Assembly (NCBI GenBank): GCA_003483645.1
Contig: DMYM01000130.1
Span: 1-5,178, forward strand
Source of the DNA: Verrucomicrobiales bacterium
Lineage (GTDB): Bacteria; Verrucomicrobiota; Verrucomicrobiia; Verrucomicrobiales; Akkermansiaceae
Length of the DNA stretch: 5,178 nucleotides
Direction of reading: 5' to 3'
Part shown: positions 4,517-5,178 of the stretch, piece by piece
Layout of the letters: each line of letters begins with the position of its first letter
How positions within the stretch are numbered: position 1 is the first letter of the stretch
Notes under the pieces: model-generated
Database searches by the model: none
What the model was told of the DNA's origin: nothing
What the model saw: only the letters and a program-made list of their open reading frames with translations
Translations under genes and position numbers: made by a program

Positions 4517-5178
4517 CCCAGACAGCGTGACTTCAGGTAGCCAAAGACACCCTCCGCCGAGGTCACCGAACTCCCCCCCGGACCAACCAGGACCGGTTGC
4601 TCATCCTCCGGAACCTCGTCCCGGCCATGCGAACCCCGGACCAGGGATGCATCTAGGGGAATGACTCGAAGCAGGGCCCGGAGGCCGAGCTTCTTCCTGA
4701 GCAGGAAGGCCGCTACCTTGAGTCGAGGAAGGCTGAGGGCGGGATCGAGGTGGAGTTCAGCCGGATCATAACCGGGCTTGCGATGAATATCGACGGTGCG
4801 GGCAAAGTCGGGCGCTAATCCATCGTCCATCCAGTAGTAATAGGTGAACCAGGCCCCCGGGGCTGACACCGCGACGAAATCCCCCCCACGCTGCCCGCCA
4901 ATCCCCTCTCCGAACCAGTTCTCCCGGACTTCGGCCACCCCCTCTGTCGACTCCACTACGCCCCGCACTTCCTTCCGGATCGACTCGTCCCGCACATAGA
5001 CATGGGCCACCTGATGATCGGCCACTGCGAAGGCGCGGGAGGCTCCTGCATCAAGCAATTCAAGACCAAGCTCATTCTTGATCTGGATCCAGCCCTTCTC
5101 CCGGAAGATCCGGTTGAGATGCACGGGTTGCCGGACCTTTGAGATGCCGTATTCCGAGAGAAGGACAACCTCCACCCC
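4513..5178 (-). CDS. Nucleotide pyrophosphatase/phosphodiesterase, alkaline phosphatase superfamily, C-terminal part
   Basis: The frame is open to the right edge, so the N-terminal half, including the nucleophile and first metal ligands, is missing. About 221 codons are visible. The sequence shows the hallmark blocks of a bacterial type I phosphodiesterase/nucleotide pyrophosphatase subfamily: LLSEYGISKV near the edge (where many relatives have SDHG), then SRAFAVADHQVAHVYVRD, then APGAWFTYYYWMDDGLAPDFARTV read in shorter pieces, DIHRKPGYDPAEL, and LVRGSHGRDE close to the C terminus. The His residues in ADHQ, DIHRKPG and GSHG are likely metal or phosphate contacts by analogy with the superfamily. 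It would hydrolyse phosphodiester or pyrophosphate bonds of an unknown small molecule. No signal peptide can be judged because the start is absent. Related proteins occur in ebo-type clusters of cyanobacteria and Bacteroidetes, but nothing here shows such a cluster. It overlaps the next gene by ATGA. Confidence 0.85.
   Translation of the reverse strand, partial: GVEVVLLSEYGISKVRQPVHLNRIFREKGWIQIKNELGLELLDAGASRAFAVADHQVAHVYVRDESIRKEVRGVVESTEGVAEVRENWFGEGIGGQRGGDFVAVSAPGAWFTYYYWMDDGLAPDFARTVDIHRKPGYDPAELHLDPALSLPRLKVAAFLLRKKLGLRALLRVIPLDASLVRGSHGRDEVPEDEQPVLVGPGGSSVTSAEGVFGYLKSRCLG

Noticed and set aside
1..5178. Mobile element, CRISPR array, defence or retron-like system
   Set aside because: I found no transposase or integrase motif, no spaced direct repeats, no reverse transcriptase and no attachment-site duplication of the tRNA 3' end in the window.

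Overview
The window looks like ordinary, gene-dense bacterial chromosome that is visibly G+C-rich. It holds two complete head-to-tail gene pairs or partial pairs, one divergent pair and one tRNA. I see no phage genes, transposases, CRISPR arrays, toxin genes or other mobile or defence signature. The lysine/arginine/alanine-rich protein tail at the left edge resembles bacterial histone H1-like proteins. Together with the gene content this suggests a Verrucomicrobiota-like organism (for example Opitutia), but that is an inference from protein style and cannot be settled from 5 kb.

Left part (1-433): the last 18 codons of a histone H1-like basic protein are followed by a strong intrinsic terminator. 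About 170 bp then carry no gene, apart from a weak promoter candidate with a near-palindrome inside it. Next comes a complete tRNA-Val(GAC) with encoded CCA, and a stem-loop that starts inside the CCA end. The tRNA has C at position 33, where U is nearly universal.

Middle left (434-2130, plus strand): a SirB1-type transglutaminase-like protein and a monoglyceride-lipase-like alpha/beta hydrolase are joined by an ATGA stop/start overlap, so they are almost certainly translated together.

Middle right (2143-4107): a phosphate acyltransferase of the Pta/Ptb family on the minus strand and a PHP-type histidinol-phosphatase-like enzyme on the plus strand diverge from an 87-bp intergenic region. That region holds a possible pta promoter and a short inverted repeat over its -35 box. 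The acyltransferase converges on the hydrolase with only 12 bp between the stop codons.

Right part (4118-5178, minus strand): a truncated nucleotide pyrophosphatase/phosphodiesterase of the alkaline phosphatase superfamily runs in from beyond the right edge. It overlaps by ATGA a small unrecognised membrane protein, which in turn converges on the PHP gene with a 10-bp gap. The genes read as separate housekeeping or metabolic units (acetyl-CoA/acetyl-phosphate exchange, phosphoester hydrolysis, lipid-ester hydrolysis). I find no evidence for one novel multi-gene system. The points most worth a second look are the tRNA C33, the changed active-site segment of the acyltransferase and the two translationally coupled pairs.
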